The notes beneath the pieces were generated by a model. It ran no database searches. It saw only the letters and a program-made list of their open reading frames with translations, and was not told where the DNA came from. From positions 14,747,966 to 14,811,965 of the forward strand of contig CM045746.1 of the NCBI GenBank assembly GCA_024760905.1: a stretch of 64,000 nucleotides of DNA, in the 5' to 3' direction. Origin of the DNA: Plotosus lineatus (taxonomy: Eukaryota; Chordata; Actinopteri; Siluriformes; Plotosidae). Below, piece by piece: positions 11,301 through 23,285 of the stretch; the stretch's first letter is position 1, and each line of letters opens with the position of its first letter. A program made the position numbers and the translations under genes.

Positions 11301-12906
11301 GGTTTCCTTATTAGCTTTTTTGCTGGATGCTCTGGATTATTATTACCAATACATTACTCATATTCACGCTCAAATTTATTCTCAGAGTAGTGACAGTTTT
11401 TGTTGTATTGCCTCGCACTAGAGGTTTTGCTCAACTTCACTGTCTTTGCTTCCTTTTGACCTTCACTGGTCCATACCCTTCATCTGGGTCTGAATTTTGT
11501 CCAGGGTCCAGTTCGGAGTTTGCATTTTTCCTTTTCAAAAACTTTTCTATCACGGTCTATGCTTTGTCTTTCTAATCACCGCCACCTGCCACCATCCACG
11601 CATCACTAATTCTCTTGTTTCAAAGTTAAAGGCAGTCAACAACTAACTACCTACTTCCGCCTACAGGCAAAGAGTATTTGTTATATTATTTTAGCCCAAT
11701 TAGATGAAATTGGATAATTTTCCATGGCACACCTGACTGTACTTCAGGGAACACTGGTGTGCCGCGGCACAGTGGTTGAAAAACACTGATATAAACCATC
11801 AAGGGGGTACATGGGCACACTGTTGTTACCAGGTGGTGTACACCATCCTGACATGGACTTGGCCTTGCCTATCCTTTTTGAGAGTTGTCCACATGCTGAT
11901 TTGTTTTTCCCCCCTGATATGTGTTTCCCGATCAAAGTACAGTACCGTAGATATAAAAATAGAATAGAGTAAGTAGACCATCACTACAGCTGTTTTATTA
12001 GTTAGCCAGCATGGGCTCTAATGACAGTTGTTTTATGAGTTGCTTAGCAGGGAACAGACAATGTGTCTTGTGTTCCTTGTGACCCTGTTGGTAAAAGTTA
12101 TTTTATGTAGACCAAAGTGACGGTCTGAGAGAGGCAGATAACATGTGGCATATGTAATTATAGGACATTGATACCAAAGGATAACCATCATTAACATCCT
12201 TGGTCACTAAAGCCAAGGCATGCTTGGGAAAAGGTAGAGGTGGATGCTTTCCCAGTTTTTATAGCACTACAGCAGTTCTACCCCAAGTCCTGGGCATGAC
12301 ATTTTTTGCGTACAAGTCATGGGAAATACACAGAATGAAGGATATCATGTGGGGGTCATCCTTCAGTCTCAGAGTTCCATCATTCATAACCTCCTATAAA
12401 TGATCCATGTATAATGATCAAATGCATGCTTTGCATGAGGGGATTAAGCCCTAGTGCAAACATAAAAATGATACAAGCTTACACATAATATTTAAATTTA
12501 GTTTTATTTTTATAGTGCTTTTTATAATTGACATTATTGCAAAATGGCATTAGAGTACAAATGTATTGGTTGTGAATTTAAACTTTAAAAAAAAATAAAT
12601 AAATTCTGCGCATTCCATACATCCATAATGAGCAAGCCTATGGCAGCTGTAGCAAAGAAAAAGTCAATGATGAAAGCTTGAGAGTAACCAAATGAATTGT
12701 ACAGCATAATTATAGTTTTTACATGAAGTCTAGTTTGTTGTTCTATAACAGAAATAGTATTTGTAGTTATAGCAATTTTAGCAGAGCTGTTTGTAACAAC
12801 GGTAGTCTTGAGCCTTCTTTACAGTTGTAGGCAAGCAGCAGCTCTAGCAAGATTAGCCATCCAGCAAAATCCCCCAATGTATAAATGTTCTAAATATTCG
12901 TGTGTC

Positions 12907-12973
<67 letters not shown>

Positions 12974-13037
12974 GCTCCCTGACTTACGTTCATCCGTTTT
13001 ATGTTTTTTTTTATTTTAGGGTTTTGTTTTTTTTTTG

Positions 13038-13068
<31 letters not shown>

Positions 13069-15569
13069 GTCAAATTTTGAGTTTAGACGTACCTACGTGG
13101 TACGCTATCGTAATATATATATCAGTTATATAGCGTGTTACCCTTGTGTTAAGACGTCGTCTCTGTGATTTTTGTGTTTACACTGTTTTGCGGACTTTTG
13201 TAACCCAAAGCAAATATGGTTGGTCAGAAGTGTAAGCTTACTAGCATGGGTGCAAGTCTCATACACCGAGATGAATTAACTATCTGCTCGGATCGGCGCA
13301 ATCTACCATGCATACTCAGTTAAGCAAAGAGAGTTGTAAAATGAATGAAAACCCGAATCCAGAAAAGAAAGAGAACTCTCCGCTCTGCTGGTGATTCACA
13401 TCAGTGCAGGCTGAGTTCTAAACGAGTTCAACAGCGCCCTTGCTCACTTGAAAGACCGGAAGTCCGTATAACTCACCGCAAGTACACTACTTTTGTGTTT
13501 GAGCGCCTCACATGTTGTAAGCGTTGATTGGCTGTTTTAAGCTTCATGTAAAGTGAGTCGGCTCAGCTTCATGTAAAGTGACCATCCGTCGACCTTCGGA
13601 ACCATTTACAAGCAGAAAGATCGCATCAGAGAATGTTAAAGGTATATTTGATGAGTGAGTTTGATTAAAATTTATCAATTTGAAATTATTTTGCTTGAAT
13701 TTAATTTATTTGAAATGAAAGTTGATATTATTTGATATATTTTATATTATTTTACAATGTTATATTTATAATAATTGATTTAGGGTGTTTTATGAGATAT
13801 GGTAATGGCATTTATGGATGTATAGTACAGTATGAGCGTCATACGTCACTGTAACAACTTACACTCACTTTCAACTTACGTTCAGCCGTCCGGAACCAAT
13901 TAAAAACATAAGTTGGGGACCGTCTGTATGTACTGTATGTGTCAGGCTGGCCATCTCTCTCATTGTCTATGGTGTGAGGCATGTAAAAGAACTATTGCTG
14001 ACTTTCGACAAGAGTAGCTTTTAGCCATCACCATGTTTCTGCCCTGCGATGTCCTGGCGAGCTGTCCAGGGTGTACTCTGCCCTTGCCCGGAGTTGGGTG
14101 CCAGCCTCCCCGTGACCCTGATTAGGGTTAAGCGGTTCAGAAAATGAATGAATGTATATAAAGTGATCCCTCGCTATTTCATGCTTCAGTTTCTGTGGCT
14201 TCAGTGCATCAAAAATATTAATTGAAAAATTTAAAAATAGGGAAATTATGGAAAAATAGGGAAAATGTTAAGGAGAATTCCACAAAACAAGGCCAATTAT
14301 TCAAAAAAAACAAAAAAAAAAAAAACAAACAAAAACAACCCAACAAAACTTACATTTTTATGTGAGGTGTGTGTAAGTGTCTGTGTATTTATATTTTATT
14401 TACATCTTATGCATTATTTTGAATGTTTAATTGTTATTATAAGCATTTATAGTGTTGAATATGTATTTATTGATATTATATACACGTATACGTCAGTCAG
14501 GGGAGGTCGATCCTACAGCGCGGAAATCGGCAGGGGGCTTGGTCCTCATTAACCGCGGAAATCGGCGGGGGGCTTGGTCCCCATTAACCGCGGAAAGTGA
14601 GGGATCCCTGTATATGCCTTAAATGGAATTTTTATAAAATAGAGGTAAAAACTCATGAACACATTTTATGCTATCAAAGCCTTTGATTATTTTAGTCATA
14701 GTATTATTTTGTTTAAATATGCAAATATGATTATAGGAAATAGGGGCAACATTAACTTGGGCTCATATGGGGTAACAGTTGTGTCAGACAAGGGGTCATT
14801 TAAAATTAAATTTGATGATAAATTCAAGCAGTTGAATGCATGAATTTTAATCTTCTTGCAACTCATGTTTTGAATTCTGATGATTTAATGGCCCACAGTC
14901 CATGTAGTGCTAGACTCCTTTATTTTCTTATTGTATATGCTGTAGCCAAAAAAAGAAATATGGGGCTACAGTGTGAACAGACTTACCAAAAAAGTTTAAA
15001 AATGGAAAAAAAAAAATCAGGCTGAAATCAAAACTAATCCCGCCATTCCTGCACACTGCAACAATGATGGCGCAACAGCTCTTCCAGGAATCTCAGTATT
15101 ATTTCAGCACTCAACAGGCTGATATGTTGGTGATGAACGTACAACTCTCCAACACCACTAGGGTTCAAAGAGGACAGCACCAATTCAGCATCACTGACCA
15201 AGAAGAGCAATGCTCATACATGAAGGTGGAGCTCTACGAGTGGTGGGTATGACACCTTTTGAAGGGCCATGTCGAGCAAATCCAGTTCCCCAGGAGATGC
15301 CGCAAGTTACAGAAGCACTTGGCACGTCAACAATGGGCAGATTGCGAACACTGCTGGTGCTTCCTTCCACAAGCCAAACCAGGTTCAGCATTCGACATTC
15401 GTCACCTTTCAACCATCCCAGTGCTGGTGGCAACATAAAGTTCCAGGAAACCTTCAAGAAGGTTGTACCCGTTTGAAAGCTTGCTCTGGAGGACCTGGGC
15501 ATACACTGGCCCCCAATTTACCAGGGAGGGCAAGCACATCTTTTAGGGGATGAAGCAGGATATTTCACA

Positions 15570-15615
<46 letters not shown>

Positions 15616-18600
15616 ATAGATCCTGACCCACTGTGGGCTGTTCTCTTTTAGAGCTACCTCTGAGTTCCACCACTAGGCATATCTTCCTGGCCAGACCTTT
15701 TCCTGGTCAAGACAGAAAAACTATGTGAAGAAACCCTTTTAGACATGGAGGCTGTCCCGATGTACACCACTGGCATCTGCAATCAAAGATGAACAGCTAC
15801 ATTATTGATGGCATCTACATATCAAGGATGGACAGCTACATTATTACTACAACCACTGTAGGGAATGTGGAGACTCCTCATCATATCTCAGCCCAAGGTC
15901 AGCACTTTATGCTGGTTCACACCTACTTTCTGGGAGGTGACCTTGGACCCAAAACACTCGGCAGAAGTTCCATGTCCAATTCCACTCGCCTGGAATGGTA
16001 GCTAAAGTTCACAGGTTTTGCCAGTGACATCTCCAATGAGAATCTCCCAAAAGCAAGAAGCAATTATATGCCCTTTTGGGGCTGACAGGGTAGTATTGCC
16101 ATTTCATGCAAAATTTCTGCTTTCCGCCTTACAAATCTGGCAAGAATGAATGTATAATACACCACCCACAGTGGTGGAGTGAACCTTTTTTGAGGTTCTA
16201 AAGACACTCCTTAATACCCACCAACATTCAGCATTTCTTTCTGGTCCACATAGGCATTGAGACAATGTGCCTGAGAAGCAGTATTGTCATTAGAGATTGT
16301 ATACATCAGCAGGAAGTTGACTTGCTCTAAGAGATGCTATTCTGCCATGGAATGGGAACCCCTTGGCATTAAATGGGCCGTTGAGGAACTCCAGTACTAC
16401 ATAATAGGCAGGCATTTCACAGGCAGGAACAGTAAGATAACCCATTATCTCTGTAGGGTTTCTCATTCCAGGCACAGTATGATAAATGGAAGGCTGATAA
16501 TCTTTCCAGATGGTATACTAACTAAACCAAGGGATTATCAGCAGCTGGATTGGTGTGTGTGGGGTGGGGGTAGGTGGGGGGGTTATGGTTACAGACGATT
16601 CATAGCTGCAAGCTGCATCTCAGCAAGCATTATTCACCTGGGTGTAATTGTTGTGACCCAGAATGCAAAAAAAAAAAAAAAAAACTTCTGAAAGAAAAAA
16701 AGTCAGTTATTTTACTATCTGCCTGGAGAGCCACAAGAAAGCAGTCAATGGATTCAGCTGCGTCAATGGATTCACTGAGATTAATTCATTATTTGGAATT
16801 GAGAGATTTTAATTGGCTGCTGCTGTAGCCTAAATCATTCATGAATTAGCCGATCCAAAGGTTGCGGGTTCAAGTCCCGCTCTCCACAAGGTTGTCACTG
16901 TCCCCCCCCAGTGCGGCTAACTGGGTTATCAAAGGCGGGCCAAAACTGTTTGCAAGAATCAATACATAAAAAAATAATAATAAAAATAATAATAATAATA
17001 ATAAATTGTCCAATTAAAAAATAAAGGGGGGGATGATTATTTTTAAAAATAAAATAAAATTTTATTTGCAATTCTGACTTCTCAGTCATTGTATCATTAA
17101 TTAGTGTGCACTTCTCCCCCAAAATGTATTAGAAAAGCAAGTGTTGCCAGGTTGGGAAGTTTCCTAAATTAATTTGTTTTATTTTTATCCAAATCACAAA
17201 CCCGAGTATCCATCTCTGTCAGGTCACCAGAGTGGTGCTAAACAAACAGCTCCCTGACACTGCTAGTGTATGGAGAACATTGCACCACTTCAGCACCACC
17301 AGTCGTGGACAGCAATGGCCACTTGCACTCAGCATAAAGTGAGTCTCAATCCCGCAGACGAATGTTTGTGGCCCCGCCTTAAAATAAAAGTTTAATGATG
17401 GTGCGGCCCCTGTAAGTTTGATATGTGCAGCACTTTACAGTGTTGTGTGTGTGGAGCTGAACAAACCTACCAATCACAGTGGGGTATATGGCTCGTAGGG
17501 ACGGGACATCGGCCGGGCTTGATGGAAGCAGAGAAACATTTCTCAATGAGTCAGAAGTTACACCAGAATGGCCACGGAGTGCACTTAGAGAATTAATGAG
17601 GTCTCTCTCTGACAAAATAAATCAAAGTGATGCGTACGTGGCGGGACAAAAGAACAGTAAGGAACTCGGTGCAGCCTAATGTAGTCTGCAGTTGCATAGC
17701 GACACCTGTCCATTAGCAATAACAGTCGCCGGTAACCCAGACCATGGGTTATGGGGCTGTTCCATTATTTGTGGGTCATTGTTTTTTATCTGCATCGTGC
17801 TATTTGCATTGTATTTGCATTGCCTCACACAATGAGTGTTACATCCATTTCAGTATGATGTAAAAGTCGTCAAAATAAATGAAATCAACGGTACGGTGTC
17901 AGTTCCGCTTCTTTTTTTCCCTCTACCAACAGCACGGCGGATAACAAGCCGTGAGCAGTGTGTGGCTCATTTACTTAGCTTTTCTTGTTGATATCACACA
18001 TGAGCTTAATGTACTGAACAAACCGTTAGAAGGCCAGGGGCAACTTGTTAGTGCTGTCTTTGACAACATGAGAGCATTCTCCACAAAACGTGTTCTGGAA
18101 AGTCCAGCTCTCTCAAACAAACCTTTGCCATTTCCCAGCATGCAATGACTTGTGGACGCAGGCACATCATTCAGTGGTGAGAAGTATGTTGATGTCATTT
18201 GATCACAGATTTGCAGACTTCAAGACACACAGCGACACATTTCAGATATTTGCGGACCCTTTCTCCTTTGATATGCAACATGCCTCTTCTATCCTTCAAA
18301 TGGAGCTCATTGACCTACAGTGCAATTTTGAACTCGAAGTGAAGTTCAGGGAAGTGAGTAGAAAAGCAGGCAAGCTGGGGCAATCTTTGACAGAATTGAC
18401 CCCCCCCACCCCCCACCCCCCACCCCCAGCTTCCCTGAGCTTTCCCGAATGTTCAAGTGGACCGTGTGCCTTTTTGGGAGCCCATGCTTCTGCTGAAAGC
18501 TCTTCTTTACCTGGAACTTCAATAAGATAAAGTACATGTCCAAACGTGCTAATGATCATCTTCAAGCCATCCTGGGGGTCTCAGCTGCTCCCTCCAGCAA

Positions 18601-20305
18601 GCCAAATGTGGATTGGCTATGCAAGAGGAAGGTGCTGCCAGGTCTCCAGCAGCAACGAGTATGCAAGAGAAGCCATGTTCTTGTTCAGAAGAATAGTTCA
18701 TGTTCTGCAGTGTTCCATTCATGTTCAGAAGAAGGTTAAAGAACTGTTAATCCAGATGTTTGAATCTGAATACAGCAGATATAGAAGACTGAAGAAACCC
18801 CATAGAGTGGCTGACGTGAGAAATGAGTCCGAGAGGCTCAGTTCATTCAGTACTCCCCTCTCTCCACCTCAGCACTGTTAGTCAACACATACAAATGAAG
18901 ACCTGTCTTTGTCCCCACTGCGGCTCCTTTCTTACATCAGTGATGTTTATTTTGTTACTGTTGTCCCCTTCACCATAACACTGCTCACATGTCTGTACCC
19001 CATCCTACTGTCTGATGTCACCAAAGTACGCACCTCTTGCACCGCCACAAACATTTATTAGGAATACTTATATGGCAAGTGTTTATTTTATATTGTACAG
19101 TTATTAAATGTTGCTTACATTTTTGCTGCTTTGAGATTTTATGGACTTATGTCGTTTATTAGAATTTTTATATCAGAAGTTACAGGGAAGCTAAGGCTAA
19201 AAGGAATCATGCTCTTTAAACATCATGACATATGGAAATGGGACAAAATTTAAAGAATGATTTTACATTTGCCGCAGTGTATGAATATTTTAATTGGCTA
19301 AAAATTAATTTACACATACAGCAATGTGTGGGATCTCTGCTTTCGCACCCCCTCCCCAAGTAAATTCCCAGTAATTAGACACCAGTGAAACTCATGACAT
19401 TACCTGATGTGTCTACCTGAGTCCTCTACATCCAAAGCTGATGCTTGACAAGACCTCCAAGACCACAGAGAGTATATCGAATAGCCTGCTTGTACTTTCT
19501 TGTTTTGCAATGAATTGCACTGAGCATTTATTTCACATTTGAATTCGTGTCTATTTCATTTATTAACTTGGTGTGACAAACAAATTAGACGAAACTAAAA
19601 GTATTTCAAAAATGAAAGCTACACGGTCCTGGTACGCGATCTATAGAATATTGATTTTCAATACAGTCGGCCCTCTACTTAAAAAATTAATCCGTTTCAG
19701 AGCCCTTTTCGTAACCTGGAGTTTTCGTAAGTAGAGGCGCATTTTACATGTAAAACGCGTGATTTGTTCCAAGGCTCCCAAGACTACCCCGTCTCTCTGT
19801 CTGTCTTCCTTTCGGCTTTTTCCCTTTTACTCGGGAGTCGCCACAGCGAATCATCTGATTCGCACGTTTTGATTTGGCAGAGGTTTTTACGGCGGATGCC
19901 CTTCCTGTCACAACCCTTTTTAGCAAGGGACAGAAACACGCTGACGACTTTGCAGCTACTCTTTACGAAATTCAGCAATGGTTCTTTTACATGCCTCTCA
20001 CCACAGACAGTGATTAGACCGCCTTTGATAACCCAGTTAGCTGCACTGGGGGGGGGGGCAGTGACAACCTTGTGGAGAGTGGGACTCGAACCCCCAACCT
20101 TTGATCAGCGATCCAGCGCCCTATCCCACTAGACCACCACTGCCCCCAAGACTACCCCGTAAACCCTTTAAAAATGAAAAAAAATACACCAATTTTGTAT
20201 GAAATATGTGTTAAAAGTAAAAGAAAATTATTTATTAAACCATATAAACATATCAAACCATTTAACATATTTATTAATTAAACCATTATTAAACATTTTT
20301 TATTA

Positions 20306-20339
<34 letters not shown>

Positions 20340-20352
20340 CACTGTCTTTCTC

Positions 20353-20390
<38 letters not shown>

Positions 20391-20647
20391 TTGTGATGGG
20401 CTTCGCCCACACGCAGGACGCCGGAGCTTTTCAAGACTGGGAAATCAAAGCACACTACCTGTTTGACAGATCGGAGGTCCAGATGAGCCGCGTTTTGCTC
20501 ACATTCAACGGAGCATGCCACGTTTATTAAACATTTACTGGATTAAACAATTTTAAAAATGAAAAATAAGCTGCAGTGTGCTCTCTCGAAAGAAAAGATT
20601 AAAAAAAGCCTCCTTTCTTCTCTGACTGACTCTGTACGCAGTCTCTA

Positions 20648-20694
<47 letters not shown>

Positions 20695-20798
20695 TGCACA
20701 CGCGCGCACACACACGTGCGTGCACACGCGCGCACACACACACTGTCTATCTCTCTCTCTGTCTGTCTCTCTCTCACACACACACAAAACTCTCTCTG

Positions 20799-20830
<32 letters not shown>

Positions 20831-21466
20831 CAGACAGACGCACACGCAACGTGCAACCGACAGACCAATTCTACTGTATTTAAATGTTTAAATGAATGGG
20901 ATGTTGTATTTAAAGTGGAATTACAGTACCTGTTTGAAAGATCAGAGGTCCTGATTCAATATTAACTTGCTTCCTTGCGAGATTGGTGGTCTTGTTTCAC
21001 GGAGAACTCTGTTTTCATGCTCCTTCTGCTTCAATACTGTGCCAAAATAATTGCCTCCGTCACTGTATTTCCGCTATATGGTCTGCTTCTGCTTCAATAT
21101 CGTTCCGATCGTACAGTGGTTTCGGCAAAAACAAAATATAACGCTGCATGATCAATCTCAAAAGAAGCCAATAGTCCTGTTCAACTCTCCGTCACGCGTG
21201 TGACAAACAGGAAGTATGGGTACAGGTCAGCTACCGCCTGGCCAATGGGAGGCCAGCGGGGCGGGATGTTGGGAGACAGCCAATGAGAGAGCAACTCGCG
21301 CATTGTTTGAATTTTGAATGGCGCGTTTGAATTTTTGAATGGCGTGTTTGGTGCTTTTCGTAAAAAGAGGGTGTTTTCGTAAAAAGAGGACCAAAATTTA
21401 GGAAAATGTTTTTCGTAACCTGGATTTTTCGTATTCCAAGGTTTTCGTAAGTAGAGGGCCGACTGT

Positions 21467-21509
<43 letters not shown>

Positions 21510-21639
21510 TGTATCTATGTGTATATACATATATATAGATAGGGATCCCTCACTTTCCACGGTTAATGGGGACCGAGATTCCCACCCCCCCACCCCCGCA
21601 ACCACCGATTTTCACGAAGCAGGATCAACCACCCCGACT

Positions 21640-21681
<42 letters not shown>

Positions 21682-23227
21682 AAATATATGTATATATGTG
21701 TGTATATAATATCAATAAATACATATTCAATGCTATAAATTCTTATAAGAACAATAAAACATTCAAAAATAATGCATACGATGTAAATACAGGGATCCCT
21801 CACTTTCTGCGGTTAATTGGGACCGAGATCCCCACGCGACCATCAAAATCCGTGACGTAGGATCACCCCCCCCACCCCCGACTGACATACACATACATGT
21901 ATATGTGAATATAATATCAATAAATACATATCCAATGCTATAAATGCTTATAATAACAATTAAACATTGAAAAAATAACATAAGGTGTAAGTAAAATATA
22001 AATACTCCAACTCTCCAACTCTCCAACCAACATTCGTTTTGCAAACATCTGGACATACCAACATGTCCAAGGTCGAAAGTGAAATGAAACTGAAGAACAA
22101 GTAGAAATAGAAATGGAATAAAATCTACAGAAAGATAGATCATAAATATAAGTATGAAATATCATTAAACATTATCCTGAGGTACACTTAATATTAGGCT
22201 CCGGCAGAGGGAGGTGTGGCTGCGCAGACGCGCACGCACACAAAGATGCAACAATGTATCTAGTTTTCATGGGAGATTTTGGGTTGTTGTTTTTTTGTGT
22301 TGGTTTCGTTTTTTTTTTTTGTTTTTTTTTTTTTGGGGGGGGGGGTGTTGCATAATTGGCCTTGTTTTTGTCATTTTCCTTAACTTTTCCACCTATTCCT
22401 TAATCTCCTTATTTTTTTAATTCCATGAATATTTATTATTATTTTTTTTTTTAAACGCAATACACTGAAGCCACATTAATTGAAGCGCGAAGTAGAAAGG
22501 GATCCCTGTAATAAATAAACACACACGGATGCGCATCTCACAAAAATGTAAGTAGTTTTGATGGGAGGTTTTTGGGGGGTTTTTTATTTTGTGTTTGTTT
22601 AGGTTTTTTTTTTGCGTAATTGGTTTTGTTTTTGCAGCATTTTCCTTAACTTTTTCCCCTATTCTTCCTTAATTTACTTTTTTTTTTTTTTTTTAATTCT
22701 ATGAATATTTAAAAAAAATAAATAAATAAAATAAATCCCGCGATGCACTGAAGTCACATGAATTGAAGCACGAAGTAGTGAGGGATTCATGTCTGTGTGT
22801 GTATGTGTATGTGCATAGGCCTCCGTCAGTCCCGAAGGACTATGGCTGTGCTCTGGCTAGTATCCCGACTGGTGATACTCCCCAGTGCGCAGAGCCCGGG
22901 TAGGGAGTAATGAGGGACAGGCTGTTACCCAAGCAGCAAGTCCCCCCCTGTCTCGGCACCACCGGAAGGATCCAATGGAAGGGCAAGTGCCGATACGACT
23001 GGGTTCCAGTGCCGCTGCAGGAGAGAAACTACGGTCAATTTAGAACGGCCAATTAACCTACAGTGCACGTCTTTCGATTGCGGGGGAAACCAGAGCACCC
23101 GGAGGAAACCCGCACAAGCACGGGGAGACCATGCAAACTCCACACAGAAACGCCCAGGCCGGGAATCGAACCCGGGCCTTCTTGCTGTGAGGCGGACGTG
23201 CTAACCACTACGCCACCGTGCCGCCCC

Positions 23228-23285
<58 letters not shown>

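Larger units (their letters stand above)
19665..21465. mobile_element. Tigger-like element (CAGTCGGCCCTC family) carrying a SINE
   Basis: Inverted ends CAGTCGGCCCTCTACTTA and GTAGAGGGCCGACTG, flanked by TA. The interior is about 1.8 kb including a SINE (19793-20144) and several CA/GT/CT microsatellites. No transposase frame is visible. Confidence 0.85.

Noticed and set aside
15191..15553. Overlapping frames on both strands as new genes
   Set aside because: They lie in the decayed Ty3/Gypsy-like region, carry no independent signature and are broken in all frames nearby.
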